A program made the position numbers and the translations under genes. The notes under the pieces were generated by a model. That model was not told the DNA's origin and ran no database searches. It saw nothing but the letters and a program-made list of their open reading frames with translations. A stretch of DNA of 64,000 nt from assembly GCA_016720805.1 (NCBI GenBank), contig JADKJZ010000014.1:1-64000 (forward strand), in the 5' to 3' direction. The stretch comes from Gemmatimonadota bacterium (GTDB lineage Bacteria; Gemmatimonadota; Gemmatimonadetes; Gemmatimonadales; GWC2-71-9). Each line of letters starts with the position of its first letter. Within the stretch, counting starts at the first letter, position 1. Below, one piece after another: positions 1 through 10,793 of this stretch.

Positions 1-345
1 CAGATGTCGCGGTCCTCCCAGTCGACCTTCTTCATCGTGGGTGGTGGACCCCGGGAAGGAGCAGCAGGCCGGTCACGGCGATCACCAACAGACCGCAATA
101 AAGGGCGTAGATCCCCCAAGAGCTTGCCGGGGGCTCGGAGAGCTGGACGGCCACGGGCCCCATCCCGCCGTCAGCATCGCACTGTTCAGAAGGCGTCGAG
201 CCAGCTCATCCGTGGCTCGAAGCGGCGGTAGCCCACCACGCCGATCACCAGCGGGAGGCGAGCACCGGCGAACGACACGACGGGAGTGCAGCAGCTGTTC
301 GCCAGCCAGCGACGACGATTGGGCTGGGCCACGCCCGGCGCCGTC
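1..345 (-). pseudogene. Small multi-pass membrane protein, frame-disrupted, at window edge
   Basis: Reading the minus strand with two or three frame changes gives a short protein with two hydrophobic segments. Recognisable stretches are LVIGVVGYRRFEP, SWLDAF, then in another frame AMLTAGMGPVAVQLSEP, then YALYCGLLVIAVTGLLL and a C-terminal VDWEDRDI. The GMGP and YAL-GL pattern resembles a family of roughly 130-150 residue membrane proteins that I recall as uncharacterised; an ion-channel-like pore is possible but not shown. It follows the response regulator closely, so the two were probably co-transcribed. The frame changes look like indel errors. Confidence 0.45.
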
Positions 346-1040
346 ATTATGACAATTACCGCTTCGCGACGAAGCAGGAACCCGACGCCGCGCATCGTCT
401 GCGGTAGAGCGGCACGCCGGCCGCTTCGTTCAGCTTCGCGCCGGAGGTCAGCCTACGTGACATCGAACCACATTGCTCGGGGTCGCCGAAGGTCCCAGAC
501 TTTTCGAGCACGTCAACCTGCGATCACCTCCGGCGTGCAGCAAGGCGTTACAATTCCAGCAACCGGAACTCCTTCGGCGTGAGGTCGAGTGGTCCCGTGG
601 ACGCAGGCGCGGTGCTGCAGTCGATCCATTCCCACGCAGTCGTACTGGTAGCTATGTCGAGTCGCTGTGCTCCGCCCCCGCGCGTCATGCCCGCAGTCGT
701 GCCAGCAACTCGTCGCGAAGCCGAACGGCTTTCGAGAGATAGTCATCCGCCCGGCGTCCAACCCGCGGACCACGTCCTCCGGGGCGTCGCGGGGAGGTGA
801 GCATCAGGATCGGCGTGGTGCGGCCCTCGCAATTGGATCGCCACCTGCACGCCGCCCTTCTTCGGCAGCATCACGTCGGAGCGGTGATTGCGTCATAAAG
901 TCGCCCACAGGGGGCCAGCGTGAGCGCCGCCTCCTCCCCATCGACCGCGACATTCACCGTGTACCTCCCCTCGAGCCTCCATGCTTGATGGAAGGAGGCG
1001 ACCTTCGCTCGTCTTCCAGCAACAGCAAAGCTTCACCGGT
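346..1040 (-). pseudogene. OmpR-family response regulator, frame-disrupted
   Basis: Fragments in successive minus-strand frames assemble into a receiver plus winged-helix regulator. They are LLLEDERR and SIKHG near 1000 (phosphorylation-domain start), GYTVNVAVDGEEA near 940, DVMLPKK near 860, RGLDAG-DDY-SKPFGF near 740, LDLTPKEFRLLEL near 590 (start of the DNA-binding domain) and MRGVGFLLRRE near 390, the usual C-terminal end of OmpR/PhoB proteins. At least five indels separate them. It would be the partner of the adjacent kinase, binding DNA when phosphorylated on the receiver Asp. Confidence 0.7.
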
Positions 1041-2375
1041 GGCGCTCCGGGGTCAGCGGGGACTTCCGAACAGTCGGGAGTGTCGAGGTAGCAGCCGCAG
1101 CCGCACGGGGCACGGTGTCGAGGTCTCGCCTGCAGGCGGGCCAATCGTCGCGCAGAGCGGCAGGCCGAGCCTCATTCCCTGTTTCTCCCTTCGGCAGTGG
1201 TCACATACACAATGAAGATCCGCTCGGCTTCCTCCCCGCGGGGATGCCGGGCCCTCATCCTCGACCAGATAGTGACCAGATCGCGCCTCGGGACGCACCG
1301 AGAGCCGCAAACGCGGTCTGTGCGGCGGCTGTACTTGATGGCGTTGGTCAGCAGGGGCGTTCATCAGGATCTCGTTCCACGCGGCTGGCGTCGGTTTCTG
1401 ACCGTAAGGCAGGCCATCCGCAAGCTCCATCACCAGCCGGGATCGACTTGGCACTGGCCGCGGGTGTCGCCTGTCCCGTCGCCCGGTGGGCCAGCGCGAC
1501 CGCGTCGGACAACACGTCGCACCACCGGTCGAGGCGATCCTCATCGAAGTCGACTCAGGTCGAGCAGGTCGCTGATCAGGTCGATGGCCCGCTGGGCGGC
1601 GTCAGTGCCACCCCGAATGCCTCTCGCGGAGCCGTCGCATTGATCCTGCTTGCGGACCCGCCCAGCCCGGACCATACACGCGGCGAGTGCGTTGCGCACC
1701 GTGAGATTGACCATCGCGAAGAACCGCTCGCGAGTCCGCTGGAGCCAGCACCCCGTCCAGCAGCCGGGCGCTTCTCTTCATGCAACCGCAAGGCGTTACT
1801 TCCACCGCGGCCGCCGGACATCGCGGCGAGCAGGATGGCGACGCGTTCGTCGTCGGCACTCGAACCGCTCACCCTGCTTCTCGGTCAGGCAGATTCCTGA
1901 TGATCCCGCGCCGACCGGAGATCGGCACGCCCGGAGGAAGAAATGCATCGCGTGGATGGTGCGGGGAAAGTCGCTCGGTGAATCGGGGCGCGGCGGACTA
2001 AGGCCCGGGAGGCGGATCGGGCGCCCTTCCCGGAGCAGCAGGCCGAGGACGCCATGGCCTCGGGGCGGCGCGCCCATCACTTCCCGTTCCTCGTCACCGA
2101 TGCCATGCGACGAAGCGCTCGAGCCACCGCACGTCCGGGGCGAGTACCACCGATCGCCGCGTACCGGGCGCCGATCACTCCGGGCGATCGCGACCACGCG
2201 GCGGGAGCACGCCCTCCGCGGGATTTCTCCGGAAGCAGGGCGAGTCCCGCGAGCACCAGCCCTCCATCCGTTCGCCTTCCTGGGCGTTTGCCGGAAATCG
2301 CCTCGTGGGCGCCGTCCTTCGGTCGCGGGTCACGCGTCGTGCCGTGATGGTTTGAAGCAACTCATCCCCGCCCAT
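1041..2375 (-). pseudogene. GAF-domain sensor histidine kinase, frame-disrupted
   Basis: The minus strand carries, in shifting frames, a GAF domain (VVAIARS, GARYA, then GVLGLLLREGRPIRLP near 2060 and MHSFLGVP near 1940), a dimerisation region with RFFAMVNLTVRNALAA near 1710 where the phospho-His region should be, AAQRAIDLISDLLDLSRL near 1580, an N box LLTNAIKYS near 1340, GIPAEEAERIF near 1230 and a G2-type GLGLPLC near 1160. This is the order of a soluble class I histidine kinase of roughly 400 residues. The Asn in place of the expected His in the copy read here may itself be a base error. The response regulator follows directly. Confidence 0.65.
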
Positions 2376-3215
2376 CCTCCCTTCCGGTGCGATGGCGCAC
2401 CTCCGTTCTCACCGGTCCGCGGAATGAACTTTCGCTTCGCGCGTGGTTTTGCACGTCCTTCTCGAGACGGAACCGCCCGGCGACCCCGCCGGCGATAGTT
2501 CCACCAGAGAGTCAAACGAAACGGCCCAATGGGCCTGGCGGCAGAGCTCTTAACCAACTTCCACGACGTTGGCATCAGGCGCTTCGCCACGCAGCCGAGC
2601 GGTGGTGCAGCTACGATGCGATCCGAGCCTGGCCTTTGCCAGACTTGCAATCTTACTAACCAGAAGCCTCTCAAGCAGGACCGCATGTCAAATATATTAC
2701 CGAGCGATGTGTTGAGGCTTTCCAAAGTACTGTCTGGCGGCTCCTACTCCCGCTGTCCCCAACGGTTGTCAGCGAACTCTGCACCGGTGGCAATGCGACC
2801 GCCAATGGCCATGCCCGACCATCCGCACGGTGGACGCACTTGCACGCCCTCGCCCAGCCTCCTGATGCGGTCCTCCCGGCGCGCTGGCGACGCGAAAACG
2901 CCTTCTGGAGCGCCAGCCGAGCGGTGAACAATCCAGTGGGCGGAAAACGTCCTCGGAATTGCCGGCGATCAGGCGACCCTGACCCTGGCCGCCCGGCACG
3001 ACCGTGCACGCGCTCGACTTAGCAAGGACCGAATTTAACTTGGTGCCGACGGCGCTACGACACCGTTCGGATGGCCCGCGGACCGCAACCGCCCGGGGCA
3101 CCGTCGCGACCAAGTGATTCCGCAAGTCAGGCATGCCAGCGGAGTGCTTCGGCGACCGAAACGTCCCCATTACACGCCCGCAAGTTGCCATGCCGATCGG
3201 GCGTCACTGGTGTGA
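2376..3215. other. No recognisable gene
   Basis: None of the six frames gives a protein I recognise. The only structure I see is a short hairpin at 2523-2535 (GGCCC-AAT-GGGCC), read on the minus strand as a stem followed by GTTTCGTTT. It could be a weak terminator for something upstream on that strand. Given the indel rate of the neighbours, a broken gene here cannot be excluded. Confidence 0.4.
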
Positions 3216-3915
3216 TTGCACAACAGCTTAGTGAGTTTCGCCGCCGTGGTAATGCTCGGAATCGCGCTGACATTCTGGAGTCGCTCATGCGCAGGTTTGC
3301 CTTCCCTCTTGCGATCTGTCGACCTCGACGGTGTCGCTCGCGGCGCAACAGGGCCCCACTTCAGTCGACGCTGCCTCCCAGTGAGTGCGGCGCGTGCGTG
3401 GCCTCGCTTGCCGTCGGCATTCATCAGGCGCCTGCGGACACCGGTCGCCTCGGGCGATCGAATACAGCACGCATACGCCGTCCGGCTGAAGATCCATCGA
3501 CTCGCCAGCTACGCCGAGTTGCCACTCTTCGCGGCGGAATACTTTCTCGGCGAGAAGCTGCTGCGTGATCAGCGCAACGGGCTGAACCGGGGTGGCGAGG
3601 ATGGTGGAAGCCGATCCGAGTGCGCGTGGTGCGCACTCGGCGGTGGCGGCCGGCCTCGGGGTGCTCTTCACCGTGAACACCGTCACGGGTGGGTGGAATC
3701 TCTACGAGTCGCGGAAGGATCCCTCGGGCCGGACACGCAAGTGGCTCCACACCATCACGATGCTCGCGGCCGATGCCGGATTCCTGTGGACCGCCGCGGC
3801 GGCGGAGGGGGCGCGTGAATCCGATGCCGGGGCGCGGACGCACCGCACGCGCGCCATCGCCTCGATGAGTCTCGCGACCGCCTCCACCGTGATGATGTGG
3901 CTCTGGAAGGATTGA
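3216..3915 (+). CDS. Small integral membrane protein, frame-disrupted
   Basis: The reliable part is residues read from about 3480 to 3915: KIHRLASYAELPLFAAEYFLGEKLL in one frame, then after a frameshift near 3590 a stretch with GLGVLFTVNTVTGGWNLYESR, KWLHTITMLAADAGFLWTAAAA and MSLATASTVMMWLWKD. That gives about four hydrophobic helices with several His residues facing the helix ends, a layout seen in heme- or quinone-handling membrane proteins, though no family is certain. The N-terminal boundary is a guess. Its stop codon TGA overlaps the next start (TGATG at 3913-3917), so the two genes are translationally coupled. Confidence 0.5.
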
Positions 3916-4414
3916 TGCTCGACCCGATCGAAACGCTCATCCGCTGGTGCGCGCCCTGGCAGACGTTCTACGGCGATTCCCGACTGACCGAGATCGCGGT
4001 CACCTCGGTGCACGTCGTGGCGATGCTGCTTGGCGGCGGCTTCGCCGTCGCGGCGGACCGACTCACGCTGCGCACGACGCGGCGCGACACCGCCGACCGG
4101 ATGGCGATGCTCGACGAGTTGCAGTCGGTGCACCGGCCGGTGATGGTTGGATTGGCGGCGCTGTTCGCGAGCGGCGTGGCGCTTGCCGCCTCCGACGTCG
4201 AGACCTTCGCGGCGTCGCCCGCCTTTCTGGTGAAGCTGGCGCTGGTCGTGCTCCTCTCGGTCAACGGCCCGTCATGCTTCGCGCCGAAAGGCGGCTCCGC
4301 CTCGATCCGACCGAGGGGGCGCGCTGGGGCACGTTGCGCCTCGTGAGTTGGCTCTCACTCGTGCTCTGGGTCAGCACCGCCGTCGTCGGAGTCGTGCTCG
4401 TCAACGCGGCGTGA
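3915..4414 (+). CDS. Four-helix membrane protein, one frameshift
   Basis: Starts at the ATG coupled to the preceding stop. The first frame gives MLDPIETLIRW, then hydrophobic helices (IAVTSVHVVAMLLGGGFAV, MVGLAALFASGVAL, FLVKLALVVLLSVNG). One missing base near 4265 shifts it into a second frame with VMLRAERRLRLDP and a last helix LSLVLWVSTAVVGVVLV, ending at 4414. The repaired length is about 165 residues. Conserved-looking His residues lie in helix 1 and after helix 2. Position between another membrane protein and a Rieske protein suggests a membrane redox role, which is inference only. Confidence 0.55.
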
Positions 4415-4465
4415 GTGCGCTGTACTGCGGTTGGCCGTCCACCATTGTCCTGCCGCGAGGTTCTT

Positions 4466-4993
4466 GTGAGCGATAGTACTGGCCTTAACGAAGACGCCGC
4501 CTGCGAAGGCTGGCGAATTGACCCGGCCCCGCCGGAATTCCTGAAGGAGATCGGCCTGGCCGCGATGGGCGCCTTGCTCCCTGGCCGGCATCCCGGCCGA
4601 GCTGGCCGCGACGATGCGGCCGCGGGACGGGCGGCCAGCGGCCGCGTCGGCGCCGATCCGACCTACCCCGTGCCGGCGGCCGATGGCGTGCAGATCGACA
4701 AGGTGAACGAGGTGATCCTGGTGCGCTGGCAGAGCAGCGTCTGGGCGTTCAACCTCTCCTGCCCGCACCAGCGGACGGCGTTGCGATGGACCGATGCCAA
4801 GCACGAATTCCAGTGCCCGAAGCACAAGTCGCGCTACCAGCCCGACGGCACCTTCATCGCCGGGCGCGCCACCCGCAACATGGATCGCTTCTCGATCACG
4901 CATACCGGGACCGAGATCATCGTCCACGTCGGGGCCATGCACAAGAGCGACGCGGACCAGGCAAGCTGGTCCGCGTCGGTGGTAAAACTCTGA
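4466..4993 (+). CDS. Rieske [2Fe-2S] protein
   Basis: The C-terminal half carries the two Rieske cluster motifs, CPHQ near residue 95 and CPKHKS about 20 residues later (Cys-X-His and Cys-X2-His), followed by a DGTF-type turn. These ligate a [2Fe-2S] cluster with two Cys and two His and pass single electrons. The N-terminus reads FLKEIGLAAMGAL; restoring one G near 4535 would put RRE before FLKEIGLAA, a twin-arginine-type signal, so export by Tat is likely. A GTG start at 4466 has GAGG upstream but the true start may be further up because of indels. It is last in a three-gene run with two membrane proteins. Confidence 0.75.
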   Translation: MSDSTGLNEDAACEGWRIDPAPPEFLKEIGLAAMGALLPGRHPGRAGRDDAAAGRAASGRVGADPTYPVPAADGVQIDKVNEVILVRWQSSVWAFNLSCPHQRTALRWTDAKHEFQCPKHKSRYQPDGTFIAGRATRNMDRFSITHTGTEIIVHVGAMHKSDADQASWSASVVKL

Positions 4994-5012
4994 GCGGTAT
5001 GGAGCGGCGCCC

Positions 5013-7620
5013 TTAGCGTGCCCGACCCAGCCGGCGATCTTCCTCGTCCGTGGTGAAGCGGCCGCGCACGATGATGGCGACGCTCTTCCGGAAAATCGAG
5101 GCGCTCGGGAAGGGCAGTGCGGATTGCGTGGCGGAGCATCCCGGCGGAGGTGAGCAGTTCCTGCCCGGCGCGCAGGGACCACCGTTGAAGTCGATGCGCC
5201 GACCATAGCCACCATTCGGCAACTGGAAGCGCAGCACCAGCTCGGGCTGACGATTTCCGCGTCACCAGTTGCGCATTCGGCAGCGGGCCGATGGCAAACT
5301 GGAAGGTGACCAGTCGATCGATGCCGCTGACGGCACTCGGTGTCGCCTCCCAGGAACGCGACGGCCGAGGCGCTGAATGACTGCGTCTGCGGTGCGCCGG
5401 TCGTGGCATTCTTCACCACGCGCTCGGCCACCAGCGTCATCGGGTAGGCGATCGGCCCGGTCTGCCCAGGGCTCTCCTCGGCCGAGAGGTAGAGGCCGAT
5501 CGAATGGACCAGTCCGCTGCCACCCACCGGACCGGGGATGGTGACGTAATACGCGGCGATGTCGTCTCGCGAGGCGGCGGGTTGCAGGCGTTGATGGTCG
5601 TGAAGTCGGCGGCGTGCGTCGCGGTGTAGAACACCTCCGCGCCCCCGGGTGCCGCCTGCAGCGAGGCGCGAAGCTGGTTGTCCCCTTCGCCGGGTACCCA
5701 GGCCACCGAGGCACTCCCGTCGGCCCCGGTGAGGGTCGTGGTGGTCGACGGTGCGCCGTTCACCGTGGCGCCCATGGCGCCGCCTGGCGTCCAGAAGACC
5801 GGGACACCAATCTGCGGGTTGTTGAACTGATCGGTGACCCGGACGGTCGGTGTCGGGCTGACCGGGCCGTCGTTGACCTTGTCATACGCCGTGGGACCGA
5901 CCGCCACGAACCGCAACGCGGTCCCAGGGCAGAACGTCGAAGAGGTTGCTCCCCGTGGTGCTCGTCACCACGCCCGCATCGCCGAACGCGGCAGTGGCGG
6001 CGAATCGGTAGCCCGTGGCCGACTGCAGGATCGTGGTGCTGAACGTGGCCACACCATTGACGGTGTTGGCGACCTTGGTCGTCCGCCGCCATCAAAGCTG
6101 TTCTTGTTCAGCGACAGCGTCACCGGCGTCGATGCCGTCGGAACGATCGTGCCCAGATCGGAGCGCACTTCGACGCGCGCCGGAATCAGTGCACCGGCGC
6201 TGTAACGCTGCCCGCGGCCGGTTGAGTGAAGACCAGGTTGCTCGCCCCATACGTGGCGATCAGCCAGCCCGGCGCATCCGGGACAAACTCGATCACATCC
6301 GGGTCGAGGTCGGCCGGTGGCGTGAGTGCCACGGTCAGCTTCGTGTAGGCCGTACGAAGTGCGGACGTCGTGCCGAAGTTGAGGCAACTCACGGCCGCAG
6401 TCCCGGCAGCGTTGGTCGCGGCATCGGCGCCGCAGACCGTGGCGTTGCCCGGCTTGGCGCTGTACGGCGCCACCGTGGACGGCGCGGCGTTCCACGCGGC
6501 GATCACCCCGGGAATCGGAGTGCCGAGACGCGTCTTGACCGTGACGCTGGGGAGGCCCGCCCCGCCGCGCGTCGTGCCGACCGTGCCGTCGATGGTGGTG
6601 ACGAGCAGGGCGTCGCGGACGAACTCGCTGGTCGACCCGCCCACGCCACCCGAGGCGAACAGCTGCGGATCGACCGGCTCGAACGGCGAGAACTCGCTGG
6701 TCGCACCACCGATGCCGCCGCCGGCGAGGCGCCGGGCCGCGGAGAGGGGGGCCGGGAGAATCATGCTCGCCAGCGTGGTGAGGGCACGACCGCCCCAGGT
6801 CGAGGGCATCGCCGCCGACGTGACCGCGCCGCAGGCGAGCGCCATTTCGGGAGGAAGGTCCACGCGGGGGAGCACTTCAAAGGTGCTCGCATCCTTCTGG
6901 TGGCCGAGGACGAGCCTCGCCAGCAGCGCGTCGAGTTCACTCGCCGGGACGTTCGTCAACTCGGCGGGATTCGGACAGACGCCGATGATCGCCTTGGGGC
7001 CGGGCTTGAGGGTCTGCGCCGGCGAGACCGTCCACTCATAGATGAAGGGGTACTTGTCGAGCGGCGTCGTGAGCGCGTTGAGATCGGTGACGCGCTTGAC
7101 CGTGACGACGGTATTCTCGACCACTGCATCGGGCGGAAACTGCGCACCGCTCTGCACATTCTGCGTCATCAGCGTCGTGATCGGGTCGCCGACGTGCACC
7201 ACCCAGGTCTCCCGGGGGTTCGCGATGCCCGCGTCGATGCCGACATAGCAGAAGACCTGGTTCATCAACGTTGCCAGCGCCGCCGGCGAATGGGCGACGA
7301 GGTGCAGCGAGTCCTGCAGCAGGAGAAAGTCCACCAGCTCGAAGGCCTTCGCCTTCGCGAGCGTCGGGTTGTTGGCGTTCGTCGCCTGGACGATCGCGTT
7401 CCAGGTGCTCGTGGCGGTGAAGGTGCTCGCCAGCGAGGTGAAGCCGCTCGAGAGCGCCGCCTGGATCTGTACCGGATCGGAGATGCACGGCGAGAGGCCC
7501 GCGGCAATGCCGCCTGTGCGGCACCGCACGGACGGGCGTGTCGGGAAGTGAAGCGGTATCACCGCATGCACTCGCCAGTAATGTCACCGCGAGGAGCGGC
7601 AACCAGGTCACACGAGACAC
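5013..7620 (-). CDS. Large secreted lipoprotein, Ig-like regions, several frameshifts
   Basis: A GTG start at 7620 is preceded by GGAGG at good spacing and opens a lipoprotein signal (LLAVTLLASACGD). After an early frameshift the longest clean section runs from about 7530 to 6190 and contains a repeated GGIGGATSEFSPFE / GGVGGSTSEFVRD motif and later beta-rich Thr/Val/Ala-rich sequence such as PGVIAAWNAAPSTVAPYSA, typical of Ig-like (Big) domains. Further frame changes follow; the C-terminus reads DDIAAYYVTIPGPVGG, TFQFAIGPLPNAQL and RFTTDEEDRRLGRAR. Repaired length would be about 860 residues. Lipid-anchored surface or periplasmic protein of unknown role. It meets the Rieske gene tail to tail with only 19 bases between. 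Confidence 0.6.
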
Positions 7621-7773
7621 ATCGCCTCCGGAAGAAATACAGGAGGGAGGATCATCGGGGATCTTGGCGATGTGTGGTCCTGCCGAGTCACCCTACTACT
7701 CCCTATGGCGATTGATATACGCCACAGCGGGAGGTCCCGCAATGCTGTTGCGCCAGTGTCACACCCCTGTGAC
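7621..7773. other. Spacer with short inverted repeats
   Basis: Between two minus-strand genes. It holds an inverted repeat GTCACA-CCCC-TGTGAC at 7758-7773, just past the stop of the TPR gene, and GCGGGA-GGT-CCCGC at 7731-7745. Either could end transcription of the upstream gene, although neither has a clear T-run on the minus strand. Confidence 0.3.
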
Positions 7774-9276
7774 CTAGTTCGCGATCAGCTTCTGGAATCC
7801 CGGCGCCTTCTCGATTGGCCGGTACCACCAGCCGACATACGCCTGGATCGCCTTCCGCCGGTCGTCTTCCTTCGAAAGGAAGACCTTCAGGTTGGCCAGC
7901 GCCGCGGTGGTGTCGCTGCGAAGGACGCTCACGAAGGCGGCGTACTGGGGCAGTTCGAGGTTCGGGTCGACTTCCGGGTTGCCGCGCGACCGGTCGACCA
8001 CCCGCTTGGCGCTGTCGCCCAGGTTGGCACGGGTGAGCACGGCCGCCACGAGGAGGTCGCTCTTGAACCGTTCGAACCGCTGCTGCGGCTTCGGGACGAG
8101 GGCGGTGATTGAATCGGCAAGCTTCCACGCCAGCGCCACGTCGGGCTCCTTCGCGCGCGAGGTCATCAGGTAGAGCTGGCAGCGCGGCGCCTGCGCCGAC
8201 GCGGGATAGCGGCGCTGCATCTCGTCGCACCAGCGGTTTGCCTTGGTCCAGTCTTCGAGGTCGTACGACGCGAGGATCAGCCGGTTCAAGACGGTCTGCG
8301 CGTTGCTCAGGAAGGCGTCGGCGTTCCATGCCTTCTCGGCGGCCTGATAGATGTCGAGCGGCGGGACTTCCGGGATGTAGTAGTAGAGGTGCGACAGCGA
8401 TGCCCAGGCGCCAGCCTGATTCGGATTGAGCTCGGTCGCCTTCTCGAGGTCGGCCCGCGCCGCCAGCTTCAGCGCGTCGATCTTCTCCTTCTCGGCGTCG
8501 ACCTTCAGCAGGTAGCGCCAGTATTGCAGGTTCCCGCGCAACTCGAGCGCATTGGGGTCCTGCGGCTGCAGCGCCAGTGCCCGGTTGATGTGCGCCAGCC
8601 CGGCGTCGATCGGCGCCTTGGCGTCGAGCGGATCCTGGTTGCGGCGCGATGTCTCGTAGGCAAGGCGAGCCCGGCCGATGATCGGGTCGGGCCACTTCGG
8701 GTCGAGCGCTTCGGCCTGCGCGAGCAGCGTGTCGGCCTGGGCGCGGATGAGGAGCACACTATCCCCCTTCGCGGCGGCTGCCTGCTTCCGCAGCCGCTCC
8801 GCGCGCTGCACCAACAACCAGGCATCGTTGTTCGAGGTTGCCTGACGCTGCTGTTTCATCAGCACTTCGCTGCCGATTCCCTGCTGGATGAGGGTGGCGA
8901 CCTCGCGCGCGGTGGAGTCGCGCGCTGCCGCGAAGTTGCGGCCATCCACCGTAAAGCTCTTCCGGTCGCCGAAGTCGGCGCCCGAGTTGCCGTCGATCAG
9001 CCGGATCGAGACCTTGATCTTGTCGCCCTGCTGTTCGAGCGTCCCCTTGACCAATGTGCCGGCGTTGAGCGCCTTGCCGATATCCTCGACCGCGATCGAG
9101 TCGTTGCCGCGATACTGCCCGACACCGCCCGCCGAGATGACGGCGATGCTCGGGACGGTGTTGAGGTTCTCGATCAGCGCTTCGGTCAGCCCATCGGCGA
9201 GTGCCGAGAGGAGTCACCGGGGCTGATGCTCTGGAAGTACAGCACGGCGATCCGCTTCGCCGGCAATCCGGTGCCA
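7774..9276 (-). CDS. TPR sensor half of a Ser/Thr kinase (FlgO/TolB-like start plus TPR), frameshifted
   Basis: The clean frame from 9054 down gives a 426-residue protein full of TPR-like helices (LLVQRAERLRKQAAAAKG, INRALALQPQDPNALELRG, LEKATELNPNQAGAWASLSH). Upstream, in two other frames, RIAVLYFQSISPG near 9250 and ADGLTEALIENLN, GGVGQYRGNDSIAVEDIGKAL near 9150 complete the usual domain that precedes such TPRs in kinase proteins. There are two indels, near 9210 and 9275, so this and the kinase upstream are most likely one protein of about 850 residues with cytoplasmic kinase, one membrane helix and a periplasmic TPR half. Confidence 0.7.
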
Positions 9277-10329
9277 TCAGCCATCGCCGCGGCGGTTGCC
9301 GCCCGCACTCATCTTGTAGGCCCCGAAGCCGGCGGCGGCGACCACAAAGAGCGCGGCGGCGAGCACTGCCGGCCGCTTCCAGAGCGGCACCGGCATCGGC
9401 GCGGCGACGCCAAACGCGCTGGTCATCCCGCTGTTGGTACGGCGCGCCGTCGTGTGCCGCATCGTCATCATGCGAGTGGACGTCGCCCCGGCCGCCATCG
9501 GCGCGGCGACCAGCATCTCGGCGAACGCCGCCGCGCTCTGCGGCCGGTCGGCCGGCGACTTCCCCAGCGCGCAGAAGATCGCGTACTCGACTTCCTCCGG
9601 CACCGACTGACGGATGATCCGGAGCGACGGGACCTGCTCCATCACATGCTTGGCGAGGATCGCCGAGGCATTCTTCCCGCTGAAGGGCGGCTCACCCGCG
9701 AGCATCTCGAATAGCATGCAACCCAGGGAGTAGATGTCGGCGGTGACGCCGACCTTCTCGCCCATCCCCTGTTCGGGTGCCATGTAGGTCGGCGTGCCGA
9801 GCGCCATCCCGGTCTGCGTCAGCTGCTGCGCGCCATCCTCGACCGCGCGGGCGATGCCGAAGTCGGCCACCAGCGCGTGGCCACCGCTGAGAAGGACGTT
9901 CTCCGGCTTGATGTCGCGGTGGATGACCTGTTGCTTGTGGGCGTACTCAAGGGCATCGGCCACTTCGAGCGTGATCTGCAGCGCATCCTCGACGGAAAGC
10001 TGGCCTTCGCGGTCGAGGCGGTCGCGGAGCGACTCCCCTTCGACGAACGGCATCACGTAGTAGAGCAGGCCGTCGGAGTTGCCCGAGTCGTACATCCCGA
10101 GGATGTGCGGGTGCTGCAGCCGCCCGGCGACCCGGATCTCGCGCTCGAAGCGCTCGCCGCCGATCGAGGCGGAAAGGTCCGGGTGGAGCACCTTCACGGC
10201 CACCTTGCGGTCGTGCTTGATGTCGCGGGCCAGGAAGACCGTGGCCATGCCCCCACGGCCAAGCTCCCGCTCGAACGCATAGCGATCGGCGAGGTGGGTC
10301 TGCAGTCGTTCGAGGGTGGTATCGGCCAA
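9277..10329 (-). CDS. Serine/threonine protein kinase (PknB-like), membrane anchored
   Basis: Residues 1-280 are a eukaryotic-type kinase domain: Gly-rich loop GRGGMATVF at 24-32, catalytic Lys46 in AVKV, HRDIKPEN at 137-144 with catalytic Asp139, DFG at 156-158 and the APE triad (MAPEQ). A membrane helix follows at about 323-345 (AVLAAALFVVAAAGFGAYK). The frame ends soon after the helix at 9277, but the same family normally continues into a periplasmic sensor, and that sensor follows directly in another frame. Phosphorylates Ser/Thr of unknown targets. Start ATG chosen because MADTTLERL-QTHLADRYAFERELG is a typical beginning. Confidence 0.9.
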   Translation of the reverse strand: MADTTLERLQTHLADRYAFERELGRGGMATVFLARDIKHDRKVAVKVLHPDLSASIGGERFEREIRVAGRLQHPHILGMYDSGNSDGLLYYVMPFVEGESLRDRLDREGQLSVEDALQITLEVADALEYAHKQQVIHRDIKPENVLLSGGHALVADFGIARAVEDGAQQLTQTGMALGTPTYMAPEQGMGEKVGVTADIYSLGCMLFEMLAGEPPFSGKNASAILAKHVMEQVPSLRIIRQSVPEEVEYAIFCALGKSPADRPQSAAAFAEMLVAAPMAAGATSTRMMTMRHTTARRTNSGMTSAFGVAAPMPVPLWKRPAVLAAALFVVAAAGFGAYKMSAGGNRRGDG

Positions 10330-10503
10330 GCTGGAGGCCTCGGGCCGGAGAGGGTTGAGAGCTAAAGGATAAGTCCGGCTCCGAAGAACGCGCCAGCGGT
10401 GGCGGGGCGAATCCGCCGTCGGAGGCTCGATTCCTGGTACCCCCGCTTAGATTTCCCCTGCGGCCACTTTGCCGTCCTTCGTCCCCGGCACGAGTGAGTT
10501 CGC
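10330..10503. other. Divergent intergenic region
   Basis: 174 bases between the kinase gene (minus) and a small plus-strand gene. It must hold both promoters. A tRNA-like string GGCTCGATTCCTGG near 10424 does not pair into a T-arm or acceptor stem, so it is not a tRNA. No other structure seen. Confidence 0.3.
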
Positions 10504-10790
10504 ATGAGCGCCTACAAGACCCTGCAGCGTCGCCTGACCCTTGGCGGACGCGAATACCATTTCGTCACCTGCGAGGGTCAGCGGGCCAATCCGTCGCGTG
10601 GGCACCCCGAGGTCCCGCCGACCTGGGCGCTGATGGCGGCAGGCAAGCGGTGGACGGTGATGCCGGAACTGGCCGATCAGGACGAGGCCGAGATCGATCG
10701 CCAGCTGCTGGCGTGGCTGGGTGAGCACATGGGAGCGAGCCGGGGATCATCGCCGATCGGGGCGATCCCGCCAGCGGTCGGAAGGGCTAG
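10504..10790 (+). CDS. Small protein of unknown function, end uncertain
   Basis: Starts MSAYKTLQRRLTLGGREYHFVTCEG and continues through PPTWALMAAGKRWTVMPEL and DEAEIDRQLLAWLGEHM, which reads like a genuine compact soluble protein of about 80-90 residues. Past residue 80 the frame runs on over the opposite-strand gene with composition that looks non-coding, so a frameshift near 10735 probably hides the true stop. No cysteine pair, membrane helix or signal. I do not recognise the family. Confidence 0.45.
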
Positions 10791-10793
10791 TCC

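Noticed and set aside
2523..2535. Terminator on the minus strand
   Set aside because: Stem of only five pairs and no identifiable gene directly upstream.
10420..10447. tRNA-like 3' end (GGCTCGATTCC)
   Set aside because: The T-stem does not pair fully and no anticodon or acceptor partner is found upstream.
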